64,000 nt of DNA from JBCCXZ01 sp965228005 (GTDB lineage Bacteria > Planctomycetota > Planctomycetia > Pirellulales > Lacipirellulaceae). The notes below the pieces were generated by a model. The model was not told where the DNA came from, searched no databases, and saw nothing but the letters and a program-made list of their open reading frames with translations. A program made the translations under genes and the position numbers. Shown piece by piece: positions 41,379-50,862 of the stretch. Numbering within the stretch: the stretch's first letter is position 1; every line of letters begins with the position of its first letter. Location of the stretch: the NCBI GenBank assembly GCA_965228005.1, contig CBDDGV010000003.1, positions 496,001-560,000 of the forward strand, in the 5' to 3' direction.

Positions 41379-44300
41379 CTACAGATACCACCAGGAGTCC
41401 TCTGTCACGGGCGTTTCTTGAGTCCCGTCGCCTTCGGTGGATTCCTCGGTTTCCGAGAACACTGCATCGGTCGTCCGTATGTCTTGTCTTCTCTGATCGT
41501 CTTGAGAGTTCGGCTCCCACGGGGCTTCCAAGAACGCTGGGGGCGTTACCGCAACTCGCGTCACCGTGTCCTGCGTCTCTTGTTCACTCGTGGGATCAAC
41601 TATGAACGACAGGTCCGAGAAGTAGGCATCGGCGGTCGCCGGAGTTTCCTCCCCTTGAGGTTCTGCGCCGACAGTCATCGACGATTGACTTGCAGAATCG
41701 CTCAAGGGTTCGGAGCTTGCAAACAGCGCTACCGGAGAGAGTGTTGCGCCAAAGTTGCGTTGCCAGAGCATGAGGTCGGGCAGGTCGACGATCCCGTTCA
41801 TCGAGCCATCGGCCCCGGTCCCCGCGGGAACAGCCGCGCCGAGTGATCCCTGCCAGACGGTCAAGTCGGCTTCGTCCACCGTGTTGTCGTAGTTGTAGTC
41901 GCCCGCCAAGCTAGGCGGCAGGTTCACGTCGAACGCCGCGGTGGCCATTGCGTCGCCCAGGTTGCCGCGTCCGTCGGTCGGCGTGATCCGGACCTGGTAA
42001 GTGCCGGCGGCCAGGCCGGAGGTGTCCCATTCATACAAGTCGAGCCACGTGCTCCGCCCGGTCGCGGCGTCGTAGCCGCTCTGTGACGCCCCGCTGGTGT
42101 TCTCGTATACCTCGTCGAGCGTATTCCAGGTCGAGCCGCCGTCGTCGCTCCATTCAAGTTGGACTTGGTTGTCTTCCTGCACGGTCCACTGGTCGGACGG
42201 CCCGGTCTTCCAGTCGTCGGCCATCGTCCAGGTAATGAAGACCGAACTCTGGGCCGGGGCGGCGACCGCGGCGGCCGATTGCAGTTCCGGCGGCGCCAGG
42301 TCGCCGAAGGAACGCAGCACTCGGACGCTGTCGATCGGTACATTCGAGCCGAGGATGCGGAAGTCGGAGGAGTTGTTCTGCCGGCTGCCGAAGTACGCGT
42401 CGTCGAGGTAGAACCGCGCGGTACGCCACTCGCCGCTGTTCTCCAGGGTGACGACCGTGTCGCTATTGCGGTACGCGGCGTCGACCGCGTCGTACTGGAT
42501 GCGGAGCGTCCCCGTACCGATGTCTTGGTAGACCACTTCGACCGCCGCGTTCAGCCCCGCCTCGACCTGGTAGGCAAAAGCGTCGTTGGCTTGGAAGTAC
42601 ATGTAGAGCGACGCGGGCGTCCCGTCGAGGAGTCGGACGTCCCGGCCGCCGGCGGTCGTCGCGATCGTCTGCCCGTCGCCGACCTCCACCTGAACCAAAC
42701 CGTTGGAAGCGTTCACGGCGCCCAGGCTGGCGTCGACCGTCAGAACGCTCTCCTTGACAACGCGCACCTCGCGGACGGTGACGCTCGGGACGGTCTTGGC
42801 GATACGGAAGTCGGCCCCGCCGTTCTGGCCGTTGCCGAAGTCGGCGTCGGCCAGGTCGAACCGGTGCACCCGCCACTCGTTGCTCCCGGTGAGCGGCGCG
42901 GGGTCGCTAGCTTGGTAGGCGTTGCCGGGCGAGTCGTACTCCAGGCTGAACTGGCCCAGTCCCGCGTCGAGGTACTCGACCTCGATAGTGAGGTCTCGCC
43001 AATCGCCCGTGGCGTTCAGGAAGTCGTCATCAACCTGGAAGTACAGATAATCGCCAACCGCTGTCGCCGCGTCGAAGGTCTCGCCGTCGACCGTGAACTG
43101 ATTGATGACGAAGCCGCCGTCCGGCTGGCTGACGGTCGTCAGGCGGTCCGTCGACGTGGGGGTCCAACCGGCCTCGCCGCCGATGTTCGAGCGGTTCTCG
43201 AGTTCCGCCTCCGCGGGCATCGTGTCGTTGATCGAGATCTTGCCCTGCAAGGCCTCTTTCGCGACGCCCGTCAACGCCAGCCACCAATCGTTGGGCCTGG
43301 GGTCGCTCACCTGGTACGTGAGCGGGTCGCCCTGGGGGTCGGTATCGGGCACCGGAGGGTCGTCGCTGCCCGGGATGAGGTTGGTCCCTTCGTCGTACTC
43401 ATCGAACATGCCGATGAAGTACCACGGGGCGTCCGTTTCGTTAGCGGCGTCCGCGATCATCCGCCAGTAGAAGTTGCCGCCCTCGCGGTCGCGCGATGTC
43501 GCGGTGTCGTCGTTCCTCAGGTGGGTCCAGGAGAAACCGGGGAAGACGTGCGGGATATGCTCCGTCACACCGTTCAGGGTTGCTTCGTCGGGGGCGTAAG
43601 AGTCGCCGCCTTTCCAGTAGCCCTGCCAGGGGATGTAGGCGTCGTGGAGCCCGGCGTTGGCGAGCTGCCCTGCGGACTCGCTGTGGCGCCCGGCGCCGAC
43701 GACGTACACGCCCCGCGATTGGAAGTAGTTGATCAGGTCGGTCTGCTGTGCGGTGGAGTACATGTTCCCGGAATTGACGTAGAGCCCGAAGATGGCCACC
43801 ACCGGCTTGCCGTCCTCGCGCTGGTAGTGCGAGTCCGCCAGCATGTTCATGCCGTTGGGGTCGGTCAGGTACTCCCAGTCGTCCTTGACCTGCTGGATCA
43901 CCAGGTCGCGGTTCGACGACGACCCGCCGTTCTGGATGTCGTACTCGATGGCCCAGGTGCGCCCTTCGCGGTGGGCCGCGTCGCGTGCGTTGACCACCGG
44001 CCACTGGGGCTCGCCGGTGTAGGAGCCGTCGGGCTGCTTGTACATGAACGACGGCCGGAACCTCTGCACGAGCACCCCGTCGATGTTGTGTTCGCGCATC
44101 CACTGGAAGTGGCGGTGCACCACGGCGGAGTTGGCCGAGGAGAAGAGGTAGGCCTGCTCGCCGCTGGCGGTGCTCACACCGGGGACGGCGAAAAGCTCAG
44201 ACTGGTCGTAGTCGTTCACGTCGGGCCACTGCTCGATGGACCAGTCGCCCGGCTGCCCCCAGTGCACGTAGCCCTCGTCTGCCGCGTCGTTGGGGGTATT

Positions 44301-44924
44301 GAACCAGCCCTGGTAGCCGGCGAGAACCTTCCCGGAGAGCGTGGAGGCGTCCACCTCGCGGCTCGGGCCGGTGTAGGGCGCCTCCCAGGGCGGAGACCAG
44401 ACCCAGTCCAGTCCGCTGTCGGGGAAGGGTTGGTTCGAGATCTCGACCGAAGCCACCGGCGCCCCGTCTGCCACGACACGGAAATCGTGGCCGTTCGCTC
44501 CGTTGGCGAACTGCACGTTGTCCAGGTAGTGGTACGAGCTGACGAACTCTTGCGTGTCGACGCGCGAGGAGCGTGTGTGGAATTCGGTCTGGTCGAAGTT
44601 GCTCGCGACGCTGTCGTACTGAAACCGGACCGTGCCCGAGCCCTCGTCGTAGTAGTTCACCTTCGCGTAGAGGGTGTCGCCGGCCTGGAAGCCGGGGAAG
44701 AGGTTCGGGTTGGTGTTGTAGTACAGGTAGGCGGGGCCGACATACACGTCGACGCCCTCCCGCTTCTGTGCAACCCAGGTGCCGTCCCCGCCATTGGTGG
44801 AAGGGGTCGTGAACGCGATGGTCGTCAGATACAGACGGTCTTCGAGCTTCTCGAACCGCGCACTGCGACGTTGCTGAATCCGGGCGCCCCCGGTGCTCTT
44901 CTTAAACCACGCCTTCTTGTCCAC
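41379..44924 (-). CDS. Large LEPR-XLL-type exported GH71/99-like glycosidase with dockerin-like region
   Basis: A ggaggaacag site fixes GTG 44924 as start, giving 1181 residues. The N-terminus has no standard signal but carries RRSARFEKLEDRLYLTT, like the LEPR-XLL export motif of giant planctomycete proteins. A carbohydrate-binding-like domain is followed by the catalytic region (about 195-570): SGKVLAGYQGWFNTP, FQWMREHNIDGVLVQRF, WAIEYDIQNGG, PGFSWTHLRND, MFDEYDEGTN. This pattern is shared with the C-terminal half of the sulfatase fusion at 59285 and is usually labelled GH71/99-like. Two or three further beta domains, a dockerin-like stretch (YNYDNTVDEADLTVWQ, VDLPDLMLWQRNFG) and an acidic tail without PEP-CTERM follow. 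Substrate is probably an alpha-glycan (inference). Confidence 0.78.
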   Translation of the reverse strand: MDKKAWFKKSTGGARIQQRRSARFEKLEDRLYLTTIAFTTPSTNGGDGTWVAQKREGVDVYVGPAYLYYNTNPNLFPGFQAGDTLYAKVNYYDEGSGTVRFQYDSVASNFDQTEFHTRSSRVDTQEFVSSYHYLDNVQFANGANGHDFRVVADGAPVASVEISNQPFPDSGLDWVWSPPWEAPYTGPSREVDASTLSGKVLAGYQGWFNTPNDAADEGYVHWGQPGDWSIEQWPDVNDYDQSELFAVPGVSTASGEQAYLFSSANSAVVHRHFQWMREHNIDGVLVQRFRPSFMYKQPDGSYTGEPQWPVVNARDAAHREGRTWAIEYDIQNGGSSSNRDLVIQQVKDDWEYLTDPNGMNMLADSHYQREDGKPVVAIFGLYVNSGNMYSTAQQTDLINYFQSRGVYVVGAGRHSESAGQLANAGLHDAYIPWQGYWKGGDSYAPDEATLNGVTEHIPHVFPGFSWTHLRNDDTATSRDREGGNFYWRMIADAANETDAPWYFIGMFDEYDEGTNLIPGSDDPPVPDTDPQGDPLTYQVSDPRPNDWWLALTGVAKEALQGKISINDTMPAEAELENRSNIGGEAGWTPTSTDRLTTVSQPDGGFVINQFTVDGETFDAATAVGDYLYFQVDDDFLNATGDWRDLTIEVEYLDAGLGQFSLEYDSPGNAYQASDPAPLTGSNEWRVHRFDLADADFGNGQNGGADFRIAKTVPSVTVREVRVVKESVLTVDASLGAVNASNGLVQVEVGDGQTIATTAGGRDVRLLDGTPASLYMYFQANDAFAYQVEAGLNAAVEVVYQDIGTGTLRIQYDAVDAAYRNSDTVVTLENSGEWRTARFYLDDAYFGSRQNNSSDFRILGSNVPIDSVRVLRSFGDLAPPELQSAAAVAAPAQSSVFITWTMADDWKTGPSDQWTVQEDNQVQLEWSDDGGSTWNTLDEVYENTSGASQSGYDAATGRSTWLDLYEWDTSGLAAGTYQVRITPTDGRGNLGDAMATAAFDVNLPPSLAGDYNYDNTVDEADLTVWQGSLGAAVPAGTGADGSMNGIVDLPDLMLWQRNFGATLSPVALFASSEPLSDSASQSSMTVGAEPQGEETPATADAYFSDLSFIVDPTSEQETQDTVTRVAVTPPAFLEAPWEPNSQDDQRRQDIRTTDAVFSETEESTEGDGTQETPVTEDSWWYL

Positions 44925-45076
44925 CTGTTCCTCCGATCGATCCGAGACCCCTGCAGCGGTCACGCAGACCGTTGCCTGAGTCCTCTTACCCCACTCTACA
45001 AGCCGCCCCGCAGTCACGCACGCACTCGGTTACCCATTCACCCCTCAAGCGTTTCCGCCCGTGTCTCACCCTTCGG

Positions 45077-46615
45077 TCAACGGTCGGAGTCGTCAGAGAA
45101 AGACCCGCCAGAAACCCGGGCGGCGAGTTCGTAGAGCCGCGCCCGGAGGTCCTTCTCGACGCCCGCGTGCTCGGGCTCGCCGGCCAGGTTGACTAACTCG
45201 TCAGGGTCATTCTCGTGGTCGTACAGCTCAGCCGGCTCTTTCTCTTCCCACTCGGTGAATCTCCACCGATCCGTGCGGAGCGAACGCCCGATGATCGGTC
45301 CGCGGGACGTGACGGAGTACGCCTCCCCCGGGGCTGCACGCGAGTCGCCCGCCAAGAGGCCGGCTAAGCTCGAGCCCTGGGCCGCGTCTGAAGGGGCGAG
45401 CCCGCAGAGCTCGGTAATCGTCGGGAAGAGATCGATCAACCCGACGATGCCGTCCGAGAAGGTTCCCGGGGCGGGGCAGTCCGGCGTCGTCACGATCAGC
45501 GGCACCCGCAGGCACTGTTCGAACAGCGTGTCTTTTCCCCACAGGCCATGGTCACCGAGGTGGAATCCCTCGTCGGATGTCACGATGACAACCGTGTTCT
45601 CAGCGAACTCCGAATCCGCAAGCGAGTCGAGCACCACCCCGATCTGCGCGTCTGCAAAGGACGCGGAGGCAAAGTACGCTTGCAGATAGATCCGTCTCAG
45701 CGATTCATCCGGTTCGCCCAAGCGGAAGCCGAAGTGTTCGTAACGACGCGTCCCGGCGTGCTGAGACCGTTTCAGCCATTCCCCCTTGGCGGTGGCAGCC
45801 GGCGGAAACTCGGTTGACGAATAGATGTCAAAGTAGGGCTCGGGCACGACGAACGGTACGTGCGGCTTCTTCAGTCCAAATGCGATGAAGAACGGCTTGT
45901 CGCCAAAGGCTGCCTCCCGGAGCCAGGCCGACACTTCCCGTGCGTCTTTGCCTTCTGCGTGCTGCTCGTCCGAGAGGCCGGAAGGGCCGTAGCCGCAGCC
46001 CATTTCGCCGCGGGTCTGGGGCCCCAGCTCATCGACGACGCGCCTCCACTGCATGTGCAGACTCTTGTGGATCGGGCCGAACTCCTCCAGGAACTCTTGG
46101 TGGGCTTGGACCACCATCGGCAGTTCGTCCGAGGCAGAACGCACGACCCGGTCCCAGGCCTGCAGGTTGTAGTCGTGCGTGCCGTCCTGAAAGACCCTAC
46201 CCGCGCTCGCGGTCCAGTACCCTGCTTCTCGCAGGAGTTGTGGCAGAGGGACAACATCGGGAGCAACTTCACGCAGATGAAGGCTGTCTTTCAAGACCCC
46301 CGTTTTTTCCGGGTAGCGCCCCGACAGGAAGGACGCGCGAGAAGGCCCCCCTTGGGATTGTTGGCAGTAGGCCCGCGTGAAGGTCACGCCGCGGGAAGCC
46401 AGCCGTGCAATGGCCGGGGTCAGGGCGCCGTCTTGGGAGTAAGGCTCCATCTGCGTGCACAGGTCGTCGCAGAGGATCAGCAGCACATTCGGGCGATCGC
46501 CTGCCATCGCGCACGCGGCAGGCAGAACGGTAAGCACCACGCACGCACGAACGGCATGCCGTGCGAACCGTCTGGCCCTTGCGTGGGCCGTGGTGATAGA
46601 GCTTGCGAAACGCAT
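45077..46615 (-). CDS. S1-type sulfatase homologue lacking the formylglycine Cys (pseudosulfatase?)
   Basis: A 512-residue protein from ATG 46615 with a signal peptide ending AACAMAG. The sulfatase fold is clear: RPNVLLILCDDL metal site, GVTFTRAYCQQ, FIAFGLKKPHVPF, VVIVTSDEGFHLGDHGLWGK. At the catalytic site, where active family members have C-x-P-S-R, this protein has Gly89-Gly-Pro-Ser-Arg (QSQGGPSRASFLSG). The codon at 46349-46351 reads GGG on the minus strand, so no Cys or Ser is available for conversion to formylglycine. The paralogue at 62124 keeps CGPSR in the same context. Either it binds sulfated glycans without cleaving them or it works by another route. It starts 4 bases after the FecR gene stop, so it is cotranscribed. 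Confidence 0.85.
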   Translation of the reverse strand: MRFASSITTAHARARRFARHAVRACVVLTVLPAACAMAGDRPNVLLILCDDLCTQMEPYSQDGALTPAIARLASRGVTFTRAYCQQSQGGPSRASFLSGRYPEKTGVLKDSLHLREVAPDVVPLPQLLREAGYWTASAGRVFQDGTHDYNLQAWDRVVRSASDELPMVVQAHQEFLEEFGPIHKSLHMQWRRVVDELGPQTRGEMGCGYGPSGLSDEQHAEGKDAREVSAWLREAAFGDKPFFIAFGLKKPHVPFVVPEPYFDIYSSTEFPPAATAKGEWLKRSQHAGTRRYEHFGFRLGEPDESLRRIYLQAYFASASFADAQIGVVLDSLADSEFAENTVVIVTSDEGFHLGDHGLWGKDTLFEQCLRVPLIVTTPDCPAPGTFSDGIVGLIDLFPTITELCGLAPSDAAQGSSLAGLLAGDSRAAPGEAYSVTSRGPIIGRSLRTDRWRFTEWEEKEPAELYDHENDPDELVNLAGEPEHAGVEKDLRARLYELAARVSGGSFSDDSDR

Positions 46616-46619
46616 GCGA

Positions 46620-48125
46620 CTAACGGACGAGGAGCCGTTCCTGAGCTTCTTCGGCGGGCTGAGCAACGATGCCGTACATGAGTGTGCCAAGTTGAAGCGA
46701 CTCGGTTGACCCAAGCGTCACCAAGCCGGACCGGACCTCCTTGCTCTCCCAGATCGTCGCCACGCGGTCGATGCTGTTGCCGGCGCCCTCGGCGTACTGG
46801 AACTTCTCGCCCGTGAGGCCGGTGTGGTCCACCCAGGGACCCATGTCCAGGCCGATGCGGTCGTAGGTTCGACGGAAATCACGCAGCAGCCACTCGGGCG
46901 TCGGGCGTCGCTCGTCGAAGAGGATGTAGAGCTTAGACGGAGCGGCCAGCGTCACTTGGAGCTCGAGTTCGGGGACGATGTCGTCGCCCTTGAAGGTGCG
47001 GACGTAGTCGCCGCCCAGCAGGTACTCCGGGATGCCGCGGGCGGTCAGGCCGTTCCACTCGAAGTCCCTCTCGTAGCCGACGAATGCACGGGCGTCTTCG
47101 CGCATGCCCTGGTGCACGATCTCGTAGTAGTTCCAGACCCGGTCGAGGTTGTCGTCGACCTTCAGGATGAGCCGTTCTCTGAGCTGGTCGTACATGCGGT
47201 TCGAGATCGAGTTGAAGTCGTCACTCCACACGGAAGCCAGCCGCATCGGGTTCTTGTGCTCGTCGAGTCGCATCGCCTGGCCCTGCACCAGAGACTGGCT
47301 CAAAGCGGGGCGGGACTTCGTGGCCAACAGGTCGATATTCACTTCGCCGTCGAAGACGACGACCTTGGTCTCACCCGTTGTGCCGACCTCCACTCCGAAC
47401 TCCGTGCCGAGGTCGACGACCGTTGCCTGGGGCACGTCGACCCGGAAGCCCTCGGCGCCGGGCACGACGGTGGCGCGGATGCGGCCCGAGAGCAGACGCA
47501 TCTGCATGTCCGACTCAGCCTCTACCAAGGCGGGGCCCAAGATCGTCACAAGGACGCCGTTGGAGAGCTCGGCCCGAAGATTGCCGCGGGTAACTCGGAG
47601 CGTCGACCCTCCGAGGATCTCCCCGGATGCCGCGACCGACTCGTCCAGGTCGGGGTCGTCGTAACTCCAGAGGCAGTTGTCTTCGAGGCCGACAACGCGA
47701 CCGATCGGCGCGGCAACGACCGCCACGGCCGCCGGTTCTACTGCCGCTGGGGGTCGGAGCGAAGAAACAAACAGGCCCAGCAGCAACGACGCCGCGATCG
47801 CAGCGACTACCGCAGCGCGTTGGTAGCGGGAGCCCCAGGCGTCGTTCTGCCGCGGAACGACCGGCGGCGGGCTGTCGTGAAACAACAGCGGAGCGACGTC
47901 GTCGGAGGCGAGGATCTGGTTCAGCTCAGCTTCCGCTTGGCCTTCGACCAGGAGGCTCGACTGGATCTCAGAGTAGGAGAGGAACATCAGCCGCGCGCTC
48001 TCGCTGCTCCTCAAACAGCTCTGCAGCTCTCTGAGCCCGGCCGCGTCCAGCCGCTCGTCGTACCACTGAGAAATCAGGAGCTTGACGTTGAGATCGTTCG
48101 GCGTTTTGTTTTCGGGATCGTTCAT
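46620..48125 (-). CDS. FecR-domain membrane protein (anti-sigma-like)
   Basis: A 501-residue protein. A cytosolic part (1-100; NVKLLISQWYDERLDAAGLR, SARLMFLSYSEI) resembles planctomycete sigma-binding regions. One membrane helix sits at about 103-124 (AAVVAAIAASLLLGLFVSSL). The FecR domain (about 135-270) has GSTLRVTRGNLRAELSNGV, VVDLGTEFGVEV and KVVVFDGEVNID. The C-terminal 220 residues (DEHKNPMRLASVWSDDF, LYILFDERRPTPEWLLRDF) are not LamG-like as in the gene at 16608; their fold is unknown. ATG 48125 follows the ECF sigma gene by 120 bases. Expected to hold the sigma factor at the membrane and release it when an external ligand binds (inference). Confidence 0.8.
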   Translation of the reverse strand: MNDPENKTPNDLNVKLLISQWYDERLDAAGLRELQSCLRSSESARLMFLSYSEIQSSLLVEGQAEAELNQILASDDVAPLLFHDSPPPVVPRQNDAWGSRYQRAAVVAAIAASLLLGLFVSSLRPPAAVEPAAVAVVAAPIGRVVGLEDNCLWSYDDPDLDESVAASGEILGGSTLRVTRGNLRAELSNGVLVTILGPALVEAESDMQMRLLSGRIRATVVPGAEGFRVDVPQATVVDLGTEFGVEVGTTGETKVVVFDGEVNIDLLATKSRPALSQSLVQGQAMRLDEHKNPMRLASVWSDDFNSISNRMYDQLRERLILKVDDNLDRVWNYYEIVHQGMREDARAFVGYERDFEWNGLTARGIPEYLLGGDYVRTFKGDDIVPELELQVTLAAPSKLYILFDERRPTPEWLLRDFRRTYDRIGLDMGPWVDHTGLTGEKFQYAEGAGNSIDRVATIWESKEVRSGLVTLGSTESLQLGTLMYGIVAQPAEEAQERLLVR

Positions 48126-48245
48126 AGCCAACCGCGTTTTCTGTTTCGACCCGCCCACACGTTTCAGCGTGGCCTGCTGGCGGAGCACCGGGATTACGGG
48201 GTTCCGCGGAGCCAATCTGGTTGCAAGTGGGTCAACCCTCCCGAA

Positions 48246-48785
48246 TCAGCCAGTCGTAGGGTGACCGTCCCTCTGGACGGCCAGCGTAATGCACTTGTAC
48301 AGCCGGTCGCGGATGCTCTTGAGCCGCGAGTAAACGGTCTTCTGCGGGCTCTTCAGGTCCGAGGCGATCACCGCGACGGACTTGGCGCGCTGGTACCGTT
48401 CCTGGATCAGTCCTCGGTCTTTCTCAGGCAGCGAATCTAGGCAGTCGCGGAGTTTCTCGCGTTGCACGTCCAGCACATCCGCGTGGTTCATGTGGGCTTC
48501 GGCGAGCAATTGCACGACATCCTCGGCAAACACAAGCTTCTCCTTCGACAAACGCCGCCGATGACGCGCGAGCACATTGGACGTGACGCCGAAGGCCCAA
48601 GGGACAAACGGTCGCTGGGAGTCGTAACGATCGCGGTTCTTCCACATCTCGAGTGCGGCTTCCTGCATCAGATCGTCCACGTCGCGCTGACTGCGGACCA
48701 CCCCCACCAAGAAGCCCCTCAGCCGCGTCTGCACCGAGGCCATCTGGCGGATGAACAGTTCGTCCTGTTGTTCCGGTTCAATCAT
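48246..48785 (-). CDS. ECF-type sigma-70 factor
   Basis: A 179-residue protein from ATG 48785 (ggaaggt upstream). Region 2 is VDDLMQEAALEMWKNRDRYD and FVPWAFGVTSNVLARHRRRL; region 4 is LPEKDRGLIQERYQRAKSV followed by IASDLKSPQKTVYSRLKSIR. First gene of the minus-strand unit sigma-FecR-pseudosulfatase-GH71/99. It faces the plus-strand alpha-mannan-type operon across 431 bases, so it is placed to drive both sides. Confidence 0.88.
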   Translation of the reverse strand: MIEPEQQDELFIRQMASVQTRLRGFLVGVVRSQRDVDDLMQEAALEMWKNRDRYDSQRPFVPWAFGVTSNVLARHRRRLSKEKLVFAEDVVQLLAEAHMNHADVLDVQREKLRDCLDSLPEKDRGLIQERYQRAKSVAVIASDLKSPQKTVYSRLKSIRDRLYKCITLAVQRDGHPTTG

Positions 48786-49216
48786 CGCGTTACCGCACCT
48801 TCCGCTGGGGCGGCCAACCCACCCTGGTCCCGTTCTCTTCCGGCGGGTCGTGTTCAACACGCAACCCCGCCGGCGGCGTCGGGCTTCCTTCTGTCTTGCC
48901 CCTGCAGCAATGTATTCAACGGCAAGCAGAAGATTTCTGGTAAAATTAACCAAGTTCCTTTGTTTTTTTTTCAGAATTCTCAGCCGGTCGAGCGTAGTTC
49001 TCGTGCAGTCGGGCGGCAACGCCGCGACTCCCGGCAGGCGGCCTTATCGCCGCTCACGGTCGGACTTTTCCGTATTCCCGAGCGTTCGGGGGCTTGTGAT
49101 CGCAATGGAGTTCGCGGACTCAGTGGGAGCCGCACGGGTGGGGCCCGTGAGGCACGCCGCGAGCAATCGATGACAGCGCACCTTTTGAATAGGCACTTTT
49201 CGTCAGGAGGGTATTG
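48786..49216. promoter_or_regulatory. Divergent control region of the alpha-glycan locus
   Basis: 431 bases without a supported gene. It contains the locally AT-rich stretch ggtaaaattaacc (near 48939-48951, almost palindromic) and a run of nine T at 48963-48971. At the right end an aggaggg ribosome site (49205-49211) precedes ATG 49217. It separates the ECF sigma/FecR unit from the plus-strand operon and should hold both promoters. Confidence 0.5.
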
Positions 49217-50623
49217 ATGCGAGGCTCAGCAGCGGCATCCGCAGTAGCAGTGGGTTTGGTTTTCTTTGTGTTCTCTCCCGTTGCCTCCGCTCAAATCGGC
49301 TGGATCGGCAACACGAGCACGGACTTTTTTGACGGGACGAACTGGGGCGGCGGCGCCGTACCTGGCATCGGCGACGACGTGATCTTCCGCGACGGAAGCA
49401 GTCCCAACGATGTGGTAGACCTTGGCGCGAACGATGCCGAGTTCGCATTCACAACATTCAACGACGCGGCCGGTGGGATGACCGTCAACGGCACGGGCAC
49501 GATTACCCTGAACGTTCCTAACGGCGGCACCGCGGACAACGTGCTCGGCATGTGGAGCCTGGGCGGCGAACGCCTCACGACGATCAACCCGAACCTGACG
49601 TCCAACGGGTCGCTGCAGGGCAACAACGGTCACGACACGGTCTTCAACGGAGCGGTCGATGCCTACGCCCTCCGCGTCTTCAACGACACCAACTTCATCT
49701 TCAACGGCGACTTCACCCACAGCGGCTACAACTTCAGCGGCGGCCAGTTCTTCACCGGCAACTTCGAGGGCAGCTCGATCACCTTCAACGCGGGGCTGGA
49801 CCTCAACAAAGTGGCGTTCGGGGGCGACCTCGGCATCCGCAACGGGCAGACCGTGATCATCGGCGCCGGGGCGACGCTGACCACCACGACGCCGGTTGAG
49901 ACCGTCACCGGCCTGGGGAACGTCAACCTCTTCAACCAGTCGACCTTCCGGCTGAACGGCGACAACCTGCTGGACGAGGGCACCGATCTCTTCTCCCGCG
50001 GGGGCGGCGGTACTCCGGTGAACACCTTCGACCTGAACGGCTTTAGCACCTTCGTAGAGATGGTCGCGACGGAGAACGATCTCGCCACGATGGTCATCGA
50101 CTTCGGCGCCCCCGGCGGCACGAACGAGCTGGAGTGGCGGGCGACCTGGAACACGACCGGGATGTACGAAGTAGTCAACTTCGAGCCCGGCGTCGATGTC
50201 CTCAAGCTGGGACAGAGCACGGGCTCAGTTTGGTGGGTGGACGCAACCGACCCAGCGAACGCGGGCAACATCGAAGCGATCAAGTCGAGGATCACGGTCA
50301 ACGGCTTCCCGTACATGCCGTTCGACGCCCTGGAGACCGACCCCTACTGGACGCTGGTGGACGACCAGGTGAGCCGTGAGATCGAGCTTTTCAACGTCCC
50401 CGTGGGGACGCCGGGCGACTTCGACGGCGACGGCGACGTGGACGTTGCCGACGCCCTTTTGGGTCAGCGCAACGGTGAGGACCTCACGCCCGCGGGCGTT
50501 TGGGACCCCAACTTCGGGTTGGGTGAACTGCCGCTGAGCGCCGCGTCCGCGGTCCCCGAGCCGGCGTCGCTGGCCTTGATCGCCGCGGGAGTGCTGCTCG
50601 CGGGAAGGCGGCAGAGGCGGTAA
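49217..50623 (+). CDS. Exported PEP-CTERM protein with dockerin-like cassette (second tandem pair, member A)
   Basis: A 468-residue protein with an excellent ribosome site (aggaggg) before ATG 49217 and a signal peptide ending PVASAQ. A passenger-like beta domain starts GWIGNTSTDFFDGTNWGGG; it is related to the next gene (shared DLNGFS and VNFEPGVDVLKLG / LNFEPGIDKLEFG). It then has a dockerin-like cassette (DFDGDGDVDVADALLGQR, GEDLTPAG, WDPNFG) and the tail VPEPASLALIAAGVLLAG with RRQRR. First gene of the plus-strand operon. Likely surface-sorted; a substrate-binding or scaffold role is inference. Confidence 0.82.
   Translation: MRGSAAASAVAVGLVFFVFSPVASAQIGWIGNTSTDFFDGTNWGGGAVPGIGDDVIFRDGSSPNDVVDLGANDAEFAFTTFNDAAGGMTVNGTGTITLNVPNGGTADNVLGMWSLGGERLTTINPNLTSNGSLQGNNGHDTVFNGAVDAYALRVFNDTNFIFNGDFTHSGYNFSGGQFFTGNFEGSSITFNAGLDLNKVAFGGDLGIRNGQTVIIGAGATLTTTTPVETVTGLGNVNLFNQSTFRLNGDNLLDEGTDLFSRGGGGTPVNTFDLNGFSTFVEMVATENDLATMVIDFGAPGGTNELEWRATWNTTGMYEVVNFEPGVDVLKLGQSTGSVWWVDATDPANAGNIEAIKSRITVNGFPYMPFDALETDPYWTLVDDQVSREIELFNVPVGTPGDFDGDGDVDVADALLGQRNGEDLTPAGVWDPNFGLGELPLSAASAVPEPASLALIAAGVLLAGRRQRR
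50413..50520 (+). repeat. Dockerin-like cassette (copy in second tandem pair)
   Basis: Encodes DFDGDGDVDVADALLGQR with GEDLTPAG and WDPNFG, almost the same amino acids as the cassette at 13511-13635 37 kb away, but with many synonymous changes. Confidence 0.7.
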
Positions 50624-50629
50624 CGGAGT

Positions 50630-50650
50630 GCGGGGCGTTCGTCGCCCCGC
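50630..50650 (+). terminator. GC hairpin after the dockerin/PEP-CTERM gene
   Basis: gcggggcg-ttcgt-cgccccgc is a perfect 8-bp stem 7 bases after the stop. No T-run follows, so it may slow or partly end transcription rather than act as a full terminator. Confidence 0.5.
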
Positions 50651-50862
50651 GTGGTTCAAGCGTTCGTCCCCAGAGAATGGGAAGGGCAGCTCTCTGGGGG
50701 CGAACCAGCGCCGCACCGACTCGACTCCGATAGCTTCGGCGTCGAGTCCTGCGGCAGCTTAAAGTGTGTGTCGTGCGGCGAGCAAAGAGAACTTTCACCA
50801 AGAGAGCGGAAACTGGCTCGTTGCTTTCTCTGATGTCTCTTCTTCCTGGGGTTAACAGACTA

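Noticed and set aside
42159..45134. A long open frame antisense to the LEPR-XLL GH71/99 gene
   Set aside because: GC-rich third positions keep the opposite strand open; its translation is low-complexity Val/Gly/Arg and matches no family, while the minus strand encodes clear domains and has a strong ribosome site.
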